The notes: a model not told the origin generated them from the sequence alone. 64,000 nucleotides of DNA from an uncultured Hyphomonas sp. (GCF_963678875.1 NZ_OY787456.1:186001-250000); one strand, 5' to 3'; shown: positions 51,073-60,010, counted from the stretch's first letter. Translations and numbers: made by a program.

Positions 51073-52965
51073 TCAAGCGATGTCCTTGAGGGCTTTTGCA
51101 GCCCGCTCCACGCCGTATTCCGGTACCATCGTGCCCAGCATGCGCAGCGCCTCGGACCGTTCCCGGCGGCTGGCCGCTTCAATCAGGGCAGAGAGATGCT
51201 TGTCGAACAGTTCCGAAGTGGGCGTTCGGCTGGCAACGCGCAGGACACCGTCGACATCGGTCCGGGTGACGGTTTCATGCTCATAGGTGAGCGCCTCGTG
51301 CATCTTTTCACCTGCGCGCAAGCCCGTCTGCACGATCTTGATATCGACACCGGGGATCAGGCCTTTCAGCCGGATCAGCGTTTCGGCAAGCTGCAGGATC
51401 GGCATCGGCTCGCCCATATCGAGGACATAGATGTCCGAATGCCCGCCGGCATGCTGAAGCACCCCGGCCTGCAGGACGAGCGCGGAGGCTTCCTCCACCG
51501 TCATGAAATAGCGGGTCACGCCCATGTCGGTCACGGTGACCGGGCCGCCATCGGCGATCTGCTTCTCGAACAGGGGCACCACGGACCCGGACGATCCCAG
51601 CACATTGCCGAACCGGACCATGGCTGCCGCCATGCCGGATTCCTCGGCAATGCGGGAAATGGCGATCTCGGCGAGGCGCTTGGTAGCGCCCATCACATTG
51701 TCCGGGTCGACGGCCTTGTCGGTCGAGATGAAGACGAAGCTGCCGGCACCGACAGCTGCTGCGGACCGGGCACAGTTCACGGCCCCGGCCACATTGGTCA
51801 GGATCGCCTCGCAGACATTGCGCTCCATCAGCGGCACATGTTTCAGCGCGGCGGCATGGATCACAACCTCCGGCTGGGCGCTCTGGAAGATGTCGCGCAT
51901 GCGCTGCGGATCGCGCACATCGCCAAGGCGCGAACAGATCGTCATCTCGGGGAACTGCTTCGTCAGCTCCATATCGATGCTGTAGAGATTGAACTCGCAG
52001 GAATCGATAATGGTCAGCTGGCCCGGTTTCAGTCCGGCCACCTGCCGCGCAAGTTCCGACCCGATCGTGCCGCCGCCGCCTGTGATGAGGACGCGCGCCC
52101 CTTCGATCCTGTTGCGGACCGGGGCGATGTTCAGGCGCCGCTCCGGCCGGGCCAGAAGGTCCGCCGGGCGGACTTTTTCCAGAAGCTGGGCCGTCTCTTC
52201 GCCGGACAGCGCCATGATCTGCGTGCCATGCGCCGACGTGGTTTCCAGGATCTGCATCATGGTCTTGCGGTCGCGGGCGGCGCCGGTGACCGCAATCCAG
52301 GGCGTATGTCCGTAGCGCACCGACAGGATATCGATGACGTTGGAAAGGTCGTTCAGGCCGCCCATGATCGGGACGCCGCGGATGGCTCGGCCGAAATCAT
52401 TGCCGTCCGTGTCGATCAGGCCGAGCAGGCGGAAGTTCTGGGTCTCGTTCGGTGCCTGCAGGCGGCGGATCACGCCGATACAGCTCGGAACGTCCCCGAT
52501 CAGCAGGATCGGCCGCGCGTCGCGCGCGATGGGGCTGAAGATCTGCAAGGGTTTGCGGGTGGAGCGGGAGAGGGCCACCATCCGGCCAGTGAACAGGCCG
52601 ATTGTCCAGATCAACAGGGCCGTCAGCAAAATGCCCCACGGCTGGGACAGCGCCCCGTTGAGCAGGCCGGCAATCGGCAGATAGATCAACCCGGAAAGGG
52701 CGATCGCCTGCATGATCCGCACGGCGTCCGGCCAGCCGATATGGCGCCAGACCTGCGTCTGGATGCGCAGGATCAGGAAACCGGCTGCCACCGCGGCTGT
52801 GAAACTGATGGTACTGAACAGGGTGGAGCCGACTGGAAACGGTCCGCGCGGTTCGCCGGCCCACCAGAACAGGATGTTCGAAACAACCATTGCCGCAGCC
52901 GCTGCACCGAGGTCGAACCCCAGGGTCAGGAACATGGCTCTGCGTGCGGCACGTTGAGGCGTCAT
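51073..52965 (-). CDS. FlaA1/CapD-type membrane NDP-sugar epimerase/dehydratase
   Basis: A 630-residue polysaccharide biosynthesis protein. ATG 52965 overlaps the heparinase stop (ATGA). Four membrane helices occupy about 12-130, followed by a Rossmann-like first nucleotide domain and a second, catalytic one with GGGGTIGSELARQ, AALKHVPLMERN and the STDKAVDPDNVMGATKR motif, in which Met replaces the SDR Tyr as is normal for this family. Members act on UDP-GlcNAc as 4,6-dehydratases or 5-epimerases, starting rare-sugar synthesis for capsule or O-antigen. Substrate is not determined by sequence. Confidence 0.9.
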   Translation of the reverse strand: MTPQRAARRAMFLTLGFDLGAAAAAMVVSNILFWWAGEPRGPFPVGSTLFSTISFTAAVAAGFLILRIQTQVWRHIGWPDAVRIMQAIALSGLIYLPIAGLLNGALSQPWGILLTALLIWTIGLFTGRMVALSRSTRKPLQIFSPIARDARPILLIGDVPSCIGVIRRLQAPNETQNFRLLGLIDTDGNDFGRAIRGVPIMGGLNDLSNVIDILSVRYGHTPWIAVTGAARDRKTMMQILETTSAHGTQIMALSGEETAQLLEKVRPADLLARPERRLNIAPVRNRIEGARVLITGGGGTIGSELARQVAGLKPGQLTIIDSCEFNLYSIDMELTKQFPEMTICSRLGDVRDPQRMRDIFQSAQPEVVIHAAALKHVPLMERNVCEAILTNVAGAVNCARSAAAVGAGSFVFISTDKAVDPDNVMGATKRLAEIAISRIAEESGMAAAMVRFGNVLGSSGSVVPLFEKQIADGGPVTVTDMGVTRYFMTVEEASALVLQAGVLQHAGGHSDIYVLDMGEPMPILQLAETLIRLKGLIPGVDIKIVQTGLRAGEKMHEALTYEHETVTRTDVDGVLRVASRTPTSELFDKHLSALIEAASRRERSEALRMLGTMVPEYGVERAAKALKDIA

Positions 52966-54692
52966 GCACTCGGTTCCTTCACAAAGGCCCAGCGGACGCA
53001 ATTTGGCGGTTCGGTTCCGTCACTGTTCGGATCCGCAAAGCCAGCGATCACAATTTGCTCGGGGCGTTCAACTACGCCTCGGGCGAGATAGGCCGTCCGT
53101 TCGAGTCTTGCTCCTTCATGACTCGTTTTAAAGCGCCATACAGCCCCATTTTCGCATATTAGGCGAATCGCATCTTTTCCCATCACCGCTTCCACCGTCG
53201 GATGCAAGTGGAAACGGATCTCGAAATTGATGAATTTGCGGTCTTCCGCGGGGGCCTGCGAGATTGGGCGCACGAGGGAGTCTTCCCCGGCAAGCCGACG
53301 GCCATTCCCGGCCATGAACAGGCGCCGCCGGTGCAGAAGGCCATGGGCCGGCTTGTAGCCGCCATGCTGGGCGTCGAGCCAGATTTCATCGGATTCTTCC
53401 AGCCGTTTCGCCGAAATTCCATCGGGCCCGCTGGCCGACAACAGGCGCGTGGCCTCATTCAGCGAGAAGACCGCTGAATCCCGGCCGGAGAGGATCAGGG
53501 TGGAGTGGGCGCTGGTGCGGCGCACGGCCGCTTGCCAGTCGATATTCACTTCGGCGCTGAACCCGCAGGAGGTGACAATCCGGGACGTGCCATCGGAAAG
53601 TTCGAAACCGAGTGCCCCGGCATGGGCCTGGTCGCCGAAGGGCAGGCCCGGCGCTTCGCCGCAATCCAGCACCAGGCGCAGGCCCTGCTTCTGCAGCTTC
53701 TGGAAGCCGGATTTGGGGGCAAAGGTGAACCGCCGTGGCGGAGCGGGCAGGCGGGCAATTGCAGCCTCCACCACTTCCGGGCGGGACTCGTCGCCGTCAT
53801 TGAACGGGTTCAGGGCGCCGTCGCCGGTCTGGAAAAAGGCGAGCATGGCGCCCATTCGCGGAATCCACTTGCCGAAATATCCGGGCGGTTCGATGCCGGT
53901 GCGGGTCAGCAGCTCCTCCAGTGCCTGCAATTGCAGCAGGCAGAACAGGAGGCGGGAAGGGGCCCGGCTGACATGGCCGCCATCCGGCAGGATCTGCGCG
54001 GTGCATTCGGCATCCAGCCGGTCGAGCGCGGCGCCAAGCGCAGGGCGGTCATTGAAGCAAAGCGCGCCGGCGACCAGCACCACGGCCGCCATCCAGCGGG
54101 CCTTCGGATCGACGGCGGCATCGCACTGGCTTTCAAGATAGCGTAGCTGGTGCAGCAGGCAGGCAAGGCGTGCCTGGCGGGCCGCTTCGGGGCCTTCCTC
54201 GAACAGGTCTTCGCCGCAGCGCAGCCAGTGCCAGAGGCGCGCGGCGGTCGGGTCCGTACGCCAGGCAAAGCCGTTGAAACTGCCATACATCTCGATCCAG
54301 GCATCGACATGCGCCCGAGCCCGGATCCCGCCTTCTTCGCCTTGCGAGAAAAGATCCGGCAGCCAGGCAAACCGGTGCAATCTGTCGGCGACATGCTTGG
54401 ACGGCATCGGAACGGACCACGGGCTCTGCCCCGGTTCCAGCGTCATGCGCGACATGCCGATTCGCCAGACATCGCGCATCAGCGCTTCACCGCGCAACGT
54501 GTCCGGCGGGACAAGGTCTGCCAGGTGCAGCGTGAATCCCTGCGGGACAGGCCTTGTCTGTTTCAGCCGCTGGACAGCGCCGATCTTGGCGTCTTCCCCG
54601 CCAACGCCGCGGAAGCGCCGCCACAGCGCAGCATCGTCCGCTCCCGACCGCGGAGCCCGTTCAGCAGCATATTGGCTGTCTCCACCTGACAC
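52962..54692 (-). CDS. Heparinase II/III family protein
   Basis: A 576-residue polysaccharide lyase-like protein. The N-terminal half is a helical toroid (SFNGFAWRTDPTAARLWHW, DGGHVSRAPSRLLFCLLQL) and the C-terminal part a beta-sandwich (heparinase II/III-like, with ELSDGTSRIVTSCG, ARRTSAHSTL-like VRRTSAHSTLIL and HDGY-like HGGYKP). It has no evident signal peptide. The family may act on glycosaminoglycan-like acidic polysaccharides; substrate unknown. It lies between rpe (23 bp) and the epimerase (ATGA overlap). Confidence 0.85.
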   Translation of the reverse strand: MSGGDSQYAAERAPRSGADDAALWRRFRGVGGEDAKIGAVQRLKQTRPVPQGFTLHLADLVPPDTLRGEALMRDVWRIGMSRMTLEPGQSPWSVPMPSKHVADRLHRFAWLPDLFSQGEEGGIRARAHVDAWIEMYGSFNGFAWRTDPTAARLWHWLRCGEDLFEEGPEAARQARLACLLHQLRYLESQCDAAVDPKARWMAAVVLVAGALCFNDRPALGAALDRLDAECTAQILPDGGHVSRAPSRLLFCLLQLQALEELLTRTGIEPPGYFGKWIPRMGAMLAFFQTGDGALNPFNDGDESRPEVVEAAIARLPAPPRRFTFAPKSGFQKLQKQGLRLVLDCGEAPGLPFGDQAHAGALGFELSDGTSRIVTSCGFSAEVNIDWQAAVRRTSAHSTLILSGRDSAVFSLNEATRLLSASGPDGISAKRLEESDEIWLDAQHGGYKPAHGLLHRRRLFMAGNGRRLAGEDSLVRPISQAPAEDRKFINFEIRFHLHPTVEAVMGKDAIRLICENGAVWRFKTSHEGARLERTAYLARGVVERPEQIVIAGFADPNSDGTEPPNCVRWAFVKEPSA

Positions 54693-54715
54693 GGGACGGG
54701 TCCAATCTACGCTTC

Positions 54716-55384
54716 TTAGGCGTGCACGCTGGGTTTGAGGGCGCGGATATTGTCGGCATAGGCCGTCGGGCCGCCCTTGAAGACGGCGGACCCGGCGACG
54801 ATGGCCGTCACGCCGGCCGAAATGGCACGGGGCGATGTTTCGGCGTTCAGGCCGCCATCGATTTCAAGGATGATGTCGCGGCCGGTCTGGTCGATCATGT
54901 GGCGCAGCTGCTCCACTTTGCGCAGCTGGCTTTCGATGAAGGCCTGCCCGCCGAAGCCGGGGTTCACCGACATGACGAGGACGAGGTCGATATCGTCGAT
55001 CACGGGTTCGATAAGGCTCGCCGGCGTGGCGGGATTGAGGGCCACCCCCGGCTTCATGCCCGCCGCGCGGATCGCCTGCAGCGTGCGGTGAAGGTGCGGT
55101 CCGGCTTCGGGGTGGACGGTCAGGATGTTGGCGCCAGCCTGCGCGAAGGCGTGGATGAAAGGATCGACCGGCGCGATCATCAGGTGCACGTCAAAAGGCT
55201 TTTTCGTGTGCGGACGAAGCTTCTCGATCACTGGTGGGCCGAAGGTCAGGTTCGGCACGAAATGGCCGTCCATGACATCGATGTGGATCATGTCGGCGCC
55301 AGCATGGTCGATGGCCCGGATTTCCTCCCCGAGACAGGCAAAGTCTGCAGAGAGAATCGAAGGTGAAATGAGTACGTCGCGCAT
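54716..55384 (-). CDS. rpe: Ribulose-phosphate 3-epimerase
   Basis: A 222-residue TIM-barrel enzyme interconverting ribulose-5-phosphate and xylulose-5-phosphate. SPSILSADFACLGEE (7-21), HIDVMDGHFVPNLTFGP (34-50) and VMSVNPGFGGQAFI (137-150) are signature blocks, with EIDGGLNAET as the second catalytic Asp region. Two metal His and two Asp are present. It begins the leftward operon leading to heparinase, epimerase and purH. GGGAG lies about seven bases before its start. Confidence 0.95.
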   Translation of the reverse strand: MRDVLISPSILSADFACLGEEIRAIDHAGADMIHIDVMDGHFVPNLTFGPPVIEKLRPHTKKPFDVHLMIAPVDPFIHAFAQAGANILTVHPEAGPHLHRTLQAIRAAGMKPGVALNPATPASLIEPVIDDIDLVLVMSVNPGFGGQAFIESQLRKVEQLRHMIDQTGRDIILEIDGGLNAETSPRAISAGVTAIVAGSAVFKGGPTAYADNIRALKPSVHA

Positions 55385-55400
55385 AGAGACTCCCTAAATG

Positions 55401-55429
55401 GGAAACGCCGGGCACACAAGGCGCCCGGC
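55401..55429 (-). terminator. Terminator of the glycine-zipper lipoprotein gene
   Basis: On the minus strand GCCGGGC pairs with GCCCGGC around a nine-base loop (55407-55429) and is followed by GTTTCCC. The T-run is weak. It lies between the lipoprotein stop and the rpe start. Confidence 0.5.
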
Positions 55430-55463
55430 ATTCCGGATCAGCTGAAGATTGAGCGGATCGGGC

Positions 55464-55961
55464 TTAGTAAGCGGCCGCCGGAATCAGCTTCCAGCCGTCC
55501 GGGCTGGCAATGATGTCCACCGGCGTACCGGGGGCGATGTAGACGTCTGCGCCCTGGATGATTTCCTGGGTTTCACCGCTGGAGAAGCGGACGACATAGG
55601 CAAAGGCCTTGCCGGTGCCGACGGCCTTGCCGGCTGCGTTGCCGGCCATCCCGCCGAGGACTGCACCACCGATGGCGCCAGCGGTCTGGGCCTTGTCGCC
55701 GCCGCCGAGTTCGGAGCCTGCCAGGCCGCCCAGGACGGCGCCAGCGGCCGTGCCGATCATCGATTGCTTCGGCTTGACGGTGACTTCACGCACCGACATC
55801 ACAGTGCCCTGATAGACACGCGAAGACTGGCCGAGGGCGCCCGGAGAAACGGTATTCACGCCCTGCGTGGAGGCACAGCCGGCCAGCGACAGGCTGAGCG
55901 CAAGGAAGGCACCCGCGGCGAGTTTGCCGGTCGAGGTGCGGATGGAAGAAACAACGGTCAT
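55464..55961 (-). CDS. Glycine-zipper outer-membrane lipoprotein (SlyB/Pcp-like)
   Basis: A 165-residue lipoprotein. ATG 55961 has GGGAG eight bases upstream; the longer frame runs into rsmB's downstream gap. The lipobox LAGC (near residue 29) is followed by a small beta domain (VYQGTVMSVREVTVKP) and a glycine zipper of GxxxG-type repeats (GTAAGAVLGGLAG, GAIGGAVLGGMAG, about 74-112), then a C-terminal strand domain. The pattern fits the SlyB/PCP family that helps stabilise the outer membrane. A terminator follows. Confidence 0.88.
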   Translation of the reverse strand: MTVVSSIRTSTGKLAAGAFLALSLSLAGCASTQGVNTVSPGALGQSSRVYQGTVMSVREVTVKPKQSMIGTAAGAVLGGLAGSELGGGDKAQTAGAIGGAVLGGMAGNAAGKAVGTGKAFAYVVRFSSGETQEIIQGADVYIAPGTPVDIIASPDGWKLIPAAAY

Positions 55962-56053
55962 ATTTAGTGCTCCCTGCACAATGTATGGGGACTTTCTGGC
56001 ATGTTTTCGCTGAATGGCAGATGAACCTTCAGCGGCAATTTCAGGGCGTTGGC

Positions 56054-57397
56054 TCACCTTAACGCTGCGGGTGTGAGCCGTGACATGAAGAATGCGTCAT
56101 GTTCGGTGCCTGTCGCCGGGAGGGTGAGAACGTCGCCCGCATCTGTAATGCAGGATTCGAAGCCGGGCGCTTCTTCCGGGCTTACCGGCAGGCGTTTGAC
56201 GAGGCCTTCGGCGATGGCGCGCTCGACGACGTCCACGCCTTCGGCCTTCAGTGGGGTGCAGACGCAATAGAGAATCGCGCCGCCGGGGCGGACCATTCCG
56301 GTTGCTGCTTTCAGTAATCGGTACTGCACATCCGGGAAGCGGGCGATTTCGTCCGGGCGCTTGATCCAGGCGCCTTCCGGGTGGCGGCGGAGGGTGCCGA
56401 GCGCCGAACAGGGCGCGTCCAGCAGGAGGAGGTCTGCCGGCGTCTCCGGGCGCCAGGTTTCGGCGTTCGCTGCAATGATTTCAGCAGAAAGCCCGGTGCG
56501 TTCCAGGTTCTCTTCAAGCCGTTTCAGCCGCGGTTTCGATCGGTCCACCGCGATCACATCGAGGCCCGCCGCGCAGAGCTGCAGCGTCTTGCCGCCGGGG
56601 GCCGCGCAGAGGTCAATCGCCGTGATCAGGGGCGACTTGCCCATGACCATACCGGACTTGCCCATGACCATACCGGACTTCGCCGGATCATCCGATGCGC
56701 ATGCCATGAGCAATTTTGCGGGCAGGGCGGCGGCCGGGTCCTGCACCCACCAGTCCCCGCTTCCATACTCGGCGAGCGTCTCGACCGGGCCGCCCGGTGC
56801 GCGGACGGAGCCGGAGGCGAGCAGCTCCCCGCCGGTCACTTCGGCGACGGCGGCGGCGCTGGCTTTCGCGGTGAGGTAAATGCCGGGCTCGCCCAGCTGG
56901 GCGGCGGCGAGCGCGGCGGCGCCGTCTGCCCCGACGCTCTCTTCGAAAGCGGCGGCGAGCCAGTCCGGCCAGATGGCCGTAAGGGGCAGGGCATCGAGGT
57001 CCGGGCGCTCGGCGGCGGCGCGGCGGAGGACGGCGTTCAGGAAGGCGCCGCCCGAGCGGGCATCCGGCCAGTCCTTCGCCGCTTCCACGGTTTCGGAGAC
57101 GGCGGCGTGTTCCGGCACGTCCATGCGCCACAGCTGGACCGCGCCGGCGCGCAGCAGCGCCCGGATCGCGGGGCTGGCCGCCTGCAGCGGGCGGGAGAGG
57201 AGGGGGGCAAGGGCCATGTCGATCCGGCCAAGCTCCCGAAGGGCGGCGGACGTAATGGCGCGGGCAAAGCCGCGGTCAGACCCGTCGAGATCGTTGAAAG
57301 GGGCGGACTCGGCCATGGCCTGGTCCAGCGTGCGGCGCTTCTCCAGCGTCAGGAACAGGAGATCGGCGGCTGCCCGCCGCACTTCAGCACCACTCAA
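56054..57397 (-). CDS. rsmB: 16S rRNA m5C967 methyltransferase RsmB, with a 21-bp internal duplication
   Basis: A 447-residue RsmB/Fmu-type enzyme. An N-terminal NusB-like domain (RRTLDQAMAES..., about 1-130) is followed by the methyltransferase domain: SAM motif DLCAAPGGKT (261-270), LLLDAPCSALGTLRRHPE with Cys329, and YCVCTP with catalytic Cys379. Just before the SAM motif, SGMVMGK is repeated twice (240-253) by a perfect 21-bp tandem duplication, in frame. It lies in the loop between the RNA-binding region and SAM motif, so the enzyme may still work. htpX is just upstream on the same strand. Confidence 0.9.
   Translation of the reverse strand: MSGAEVRRAAADLLFLTLEKRRTLDQAMAESAPFNDLDGSDRGFARAITSAALRELGRIDMALAPLLSRPLQAASPAIRALLRAGAVQLWRMDVPEHAAVSETVEAAKDWPDARSGGAFLNAVLRRAAAERPDLDALPLTAIWPDWLAAAFEESVGADGAAALAAAQLGEPGIYLTAKASAAAVAEVTGGELLASGSVRAPGGPVETLAEYGSGDWWVQDPAAALPAKLLMACASDDPAKSGMVMGKSGMVMGKSPLITAIDLCAAPGGKTLQLCAAGLDVIAVDRSKPRLKRLEENLERTGLSAEIIAANAETWRPETPADLLLLDAPCSALGTLRRHPEGAWIKRPDEIARFPDVQYRLLKAATGMVRPGGAILYCVCTPLKAEGVDVVERAIAEGLVKRLPVSPEEAPGFESCITDAGDVLTLPATGTEHDAFFMSRLTPAALR
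56636..56677. repeat. Perfect 21-bp tandem duplication within rsmB
   Basis: CTTGCCCATGACCATACCGGA occurs at 56636-56656 and again at 56657-56677 (only 20 of the 21 bases quoted would be the shared unit start; the last A is included), followed by CTT. It adds seven residues in frame. Slippage or a recent tandem duplication explains it. Confidence 0.9.
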
Positions 57398-57441
57398 AAC
57401 TCACTCTCCTGCGGAACGGCCAGTCTGCGCTCAGCCCGGGA

Positions 57442-58341
57442 TCATCCCCAAGGGCCAGCCTGGCGGCGTTCTGCCTTGTCAGGGGCAGGTGCGGCAACCC
57501 CCATTTCGCTGGCGAGGCGGCGGAGCGCCTCGATCCGGTTGGCGGTGGCAGGGTGGGTGGAGAAGAGATTGTCCGCGCCGCGCCCGTTCAGAGGGTTGGC
57601 GATATACATGTGGGCCATGGCCGGGTTGCGCTCGGCGGCGACATTGATCGTGGACCGTGCGCCGCGCTCGATCTTGGCAAGGGCCGAAGCGAGCCAGAGC
57701 GGGTTGCCGCAAATTTCCGCGCCCATCCGGTCGGCTTCGTATTCGCGCGAGCGGGAGATCGCCATCTGGACGAGACCTGCGGCCATCGGGGCAAAGATCA
57801 TGATGGCAATGGAGCCGATCAGGCCCGTGCGCTCGCGCCCGAAGAACAGGGCAAAGTTCGCCAGCATGCCAATGGCACCGGCGATGGTGGCGGTCACGGT
57901 CATGGTCAGCGTGTCGCGGTGTTTCACATGGGCGAGCTCGTGCGCCATCACGCCGCGAACTTCATCCCGGTTCAGCATGCCGAGCAGGCCCGTCGTGGCG
58001 CAGACGGCCGCATGGTGCGGGTCGCGGCCCGTGGCGAAGGCGTTCGGCTGAGGCGTTTCGATGATGTAGACGCGCGGCGGCGGCATGCCGGCGCGGTCTG
58101 CCATGATGGCGACGTCATTCGCGAAGGTCCGCAGCATGGGCGAGGCTGTCTTCGGGTCGATCTCTTTCGCGCCCTGCATGGACAGGACGATCTTGTCGGA
58201 ATTCCAGTAGGCGAAGAAGTTCATCGCGGCAGCCACGACGAAGGCCACGGCCATGCCGGCTGTGCCACCGATGAGATAGCCGACGCCCGTGAAGAGCGCG
58301 GTCATCGCCGCGAGAAGGATGAAGGTTTTCAGTGTGCCCAT
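57442..58341 (-). CDS. htpX: Membrane zinc metalloprotease HtpX
   Basis: A 299-residue M48 peptidase for membrane-protein quality control. Two N-terminal helices (about 6-24 and 29-45) precede the catalytic domain with HELAHVKHRD (zinc His and Glu), then two helices (about 150-173 and 180-200) and EYEADRMGAEI with the third zinc ligand Glu. The C-terminal THPATANRIEAL is the conserved end. It is upstream of rsmB (44 bp) and divergent from the SDHAF4-like gene. It often works alongside FtsH. Confidence 0.94.
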   Translation of the reverse strand: MGTLKTFILLAAMTALFTGVGYLIGGTAGMAVAFVVAAAMNFFAYWNSDKIVLSMQGAKEIDPKTASPMLRTFANDVAIMADRAGMPPPRVYIIETPQPNAFATGRDPHHAAVCATTGLLGMLNRDEVRGVMAHELAHVKHRDTLTMTVTATIAGAIGMLANFALFFGRERTGLIGSIAIMIFAPMAAGLVQMAISRSREYEADRMGAEICGNPLWLASALAKIERGARSTINVAAERNPAMAHMYIANPLNGRGADNLFSTHPATANRIEALRRLASEMGVAAPAPDKAERRQAGPWG

Positions 58342-58443
58342 TGGGCCTTAACTCCACTCTGTTCTCCGCGTATGTACGCGGTGCGTTCGCACTCCCCAGA
58401 CGCCACACCTATATGGCGAGCGTTAACGAAAAGAGGAGTCTTC

Positions 58444-58674
58444 ATGGCCAGCGATGACAAAGCTGTAATCCCTGCCCTGACGGAAGAGGAAATCGAGCGC
58501 CGCAAGGCGTTGCCGGAAGCAGCCCGCCGTGCGCTTGAAGAAGCCGATGCCCGCAAGGCCAGGGAGGCCGCCGACGCGGCCGCCCTGCCGGAAGACGAGC
58601 ATGGCGGACCAAAGAGCATCGAGCCGACCCGGTTCGGGGATTGGGAACGCAAAGGCATCGCCTACGATTTCTAG
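58444..58674 (+). CDS. DUF1674 / SDHAF4-like succinate dehydrogenase assembly factor
   Basis: A 76-residue protein. It has an acidic, Ala/Lys/Glu-rich helical first half (LTEEEIERRKALPEAARRAL) and the diagnostic C-terminal motif EPTRFGDWERKGIAYDF, the hallmark of DUF1674. In mitochondria SDHAF4 binds flavinylated SdhA and protects it before SdhB joins. The bacterial role is inferred. It is divergent from htpX (102-bp gap), as in other alphaproteobacteria, and not linked to the sdh operon 20 kb away. A copy of the hairpin repeat follows. Confidence 0.87.
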   Translation: MASDDKAVIPALTEEEIERRKALPEAARRALEEADARKAREAADAAALPEDEHGGPKSIEPTRFGDWERKGIAYDF

Positions 58675-58744
58675 CCCGCGCTCGTGCTTCGTGCCCTGCG
58701 CTTGCGCTTGGGCCTTCTCGGGGAAATCGCCGTGCGATTTCTGA

Positions 58745-58821
58745 TCCCTCGAAGCGCTCAGCATGAGCGCTACGAGACTGCAGCAAGAGCGGGACTCATC
58801 CTGAGCGAAGTCGAAGGATGA
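58745..58821. repeat. Dispersed hairpin repeat, copy 2
   Basis: A near copy of 1831-1906: GCGCTCAGCATGAGCGCT at the left, and CTCATCCTGAGCGAAGTCGA at the right (58795-58814). The left end is shortened (TCCCTCGAAGCGCTC). It lies between the convergent SDHAF4-like gene and the acyl-CoA dehydrogenase, four bases from the latter's stop. Confidence 0.75.
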
Positions 58822-58825
58822 TTTG

Positions 58826-60010
58826 TCAAAGACCAAGCACTTTCCGTGCAATGATCGTCCGCTGGATCTCGTTCGTGCCGCCATAGATGGACTGGGCACG
58901 CCCTGCAAAATAGGTCGCCATGTCCCGGCCGGGCGAGCCGCCGGGATCGTTCTGTCCGGCCCAGAAGCTGAAATGCGGCTGAGCATAGGCGCCTGCCGCA
59001 TCGACCATCAGTTCGGTGATCTGCTGGTGGGTCGACGTGGCGAGGATCTTGACCGTGGAGGCGGCATCGCCCGGCGATCCGCCCTGCGCCGCCGCAGAGA
59101 GCACACGGAACACGGTCATCTCCAACCCGTCGACCGCCATCTCGGCTTCGGTGAGGCGGCAGGCAAAACCGGCATCGTCCATCAGCCGCTCGCCATCGCC
59201 ATTCGGTGTGGCGCTGGCCACGTCGCGGATGTGGCGCAGCATGGCGCGCTTGCCGCCGATGCGGGCATAGGACGTCCGCTCGAAGCCGAGCAGATATTGC
59301 GAATAGGTCCAGCCTTTTCCCGCTTCGCCGATCCGGTTGTCTTCGGGCACTTTCACATCCTCGAAGAAGACCTCGTTCAGGACGTGATTGCCGTCGATCG
59401 TGATGATCGGCTTCACCGTGACGCCGGGCGCATCGATTGGACAGCAGATGAAGCTGATGCCCTGCTGTTTCTTCTCTTCCTGAGAGGTGCGGGCCAGCAG
59501 GAAGATCCAGTCCGCGTGTTGCGCCGCGGAGGTCCAGATCTTGTGGCCGTTCAGTGTGTAGGTACCGTTCTCCAGTTTGGCGCTGAACTGGAGGGAGGCG
59601 AGGTCGGAGCCTGCGCCGGGTTCGGAATAGCCCTGCGCCCAGCCGACCGAGCCGTCGCGGATGCCGGGCAGCCAGCGGGCTTTCTGTTCTTCCGACCCGA
59701 ACGTGTAGATCACCGGGCCGACATAGATCACGCCCATCGGCGTGACGGTCGGCACACCGGCGCGTTCCAGTTCTTCATCGAAGACGTATTGTTCCTCGAT
59801 CCCCCAGCCGGGGCCGCCATACTCTTCGGGCCAGGCGGTGGCGAGCCAGCCTTTCTTGCCAAGGGCCATTTCGGACCGGCGCACTTCCTCCGTCGTCAGC
59901 GGCAGGCCGGCCTTGTACTTCCGGATAATGTCTTCCGGGAATTCGGTTTCGAACCAAGTCCGCACCTTTGTGCGGAAGGCTTCGATCTCAGGGCTGAAGG
60001 CAAGGTCCAT
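58826..60010 (-). CDS. Acyl-CoA dehydrogenase
   Basis: A 394-residue FAD flavoprotein catalysing the first step of beta-oxidation or a related acid pathway. ATG 60010 has GGAG nearby. N-terminal helices are followed by AQGYSEPGAGSDLAS (substrate/FAD block, near 120-134), GHKIWTSAA and the C-terminal YGGTNEIQRTIIARKVLGL (FAD-binding block of ACAD). The catalytic Glu position cannot be fixed by eye. It resembles ACAD enzymes that act on large or branched acyl-CoAs. It is 98 bp downstream of the DUF885 lipoprotein gene on the same strand. Confidence 0.88.
   Translation of the reverse strand: MDLAFSPEIEAFRTKVRTWFETEFPEDIIRKYKAGLPLTTEEVRRSEMALGKKGWLATAWPEEYGGPGWGIEEQYVFDEELERAGVPTVTPMGVIYVGPVIYTFGSEEQKARWLPGIRDGSVGWAQGYSEPGAGSDLASLQFSAKLENGTYTLNGHKIWTSAAQHADWIFLLARTSQEEKKQQGISFICCPIDAPGVTVKPIITIDGNHVLNEVFFEDVKVPEDNRIGEAGKGWTYSQYLLGFERTSYARIGGKRAMLRHIRDVASATPNGDGERLMDDAGFACRLTEAEMAVDGLEMTVFRVLSAAAQGGSPGDAASTVKILATSTHQQITELMVDAAGAYAQPHFSFWAGQNDPGGSPGRDMATYFAGRAQSIYGGTNEIQRTIIARKVLGL

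Noticed and set aside
51040..53091. Plus-strand open frame opposite the epimerase gene
   Set aside because: Same GC-driven antisense effect; no start site or motif.
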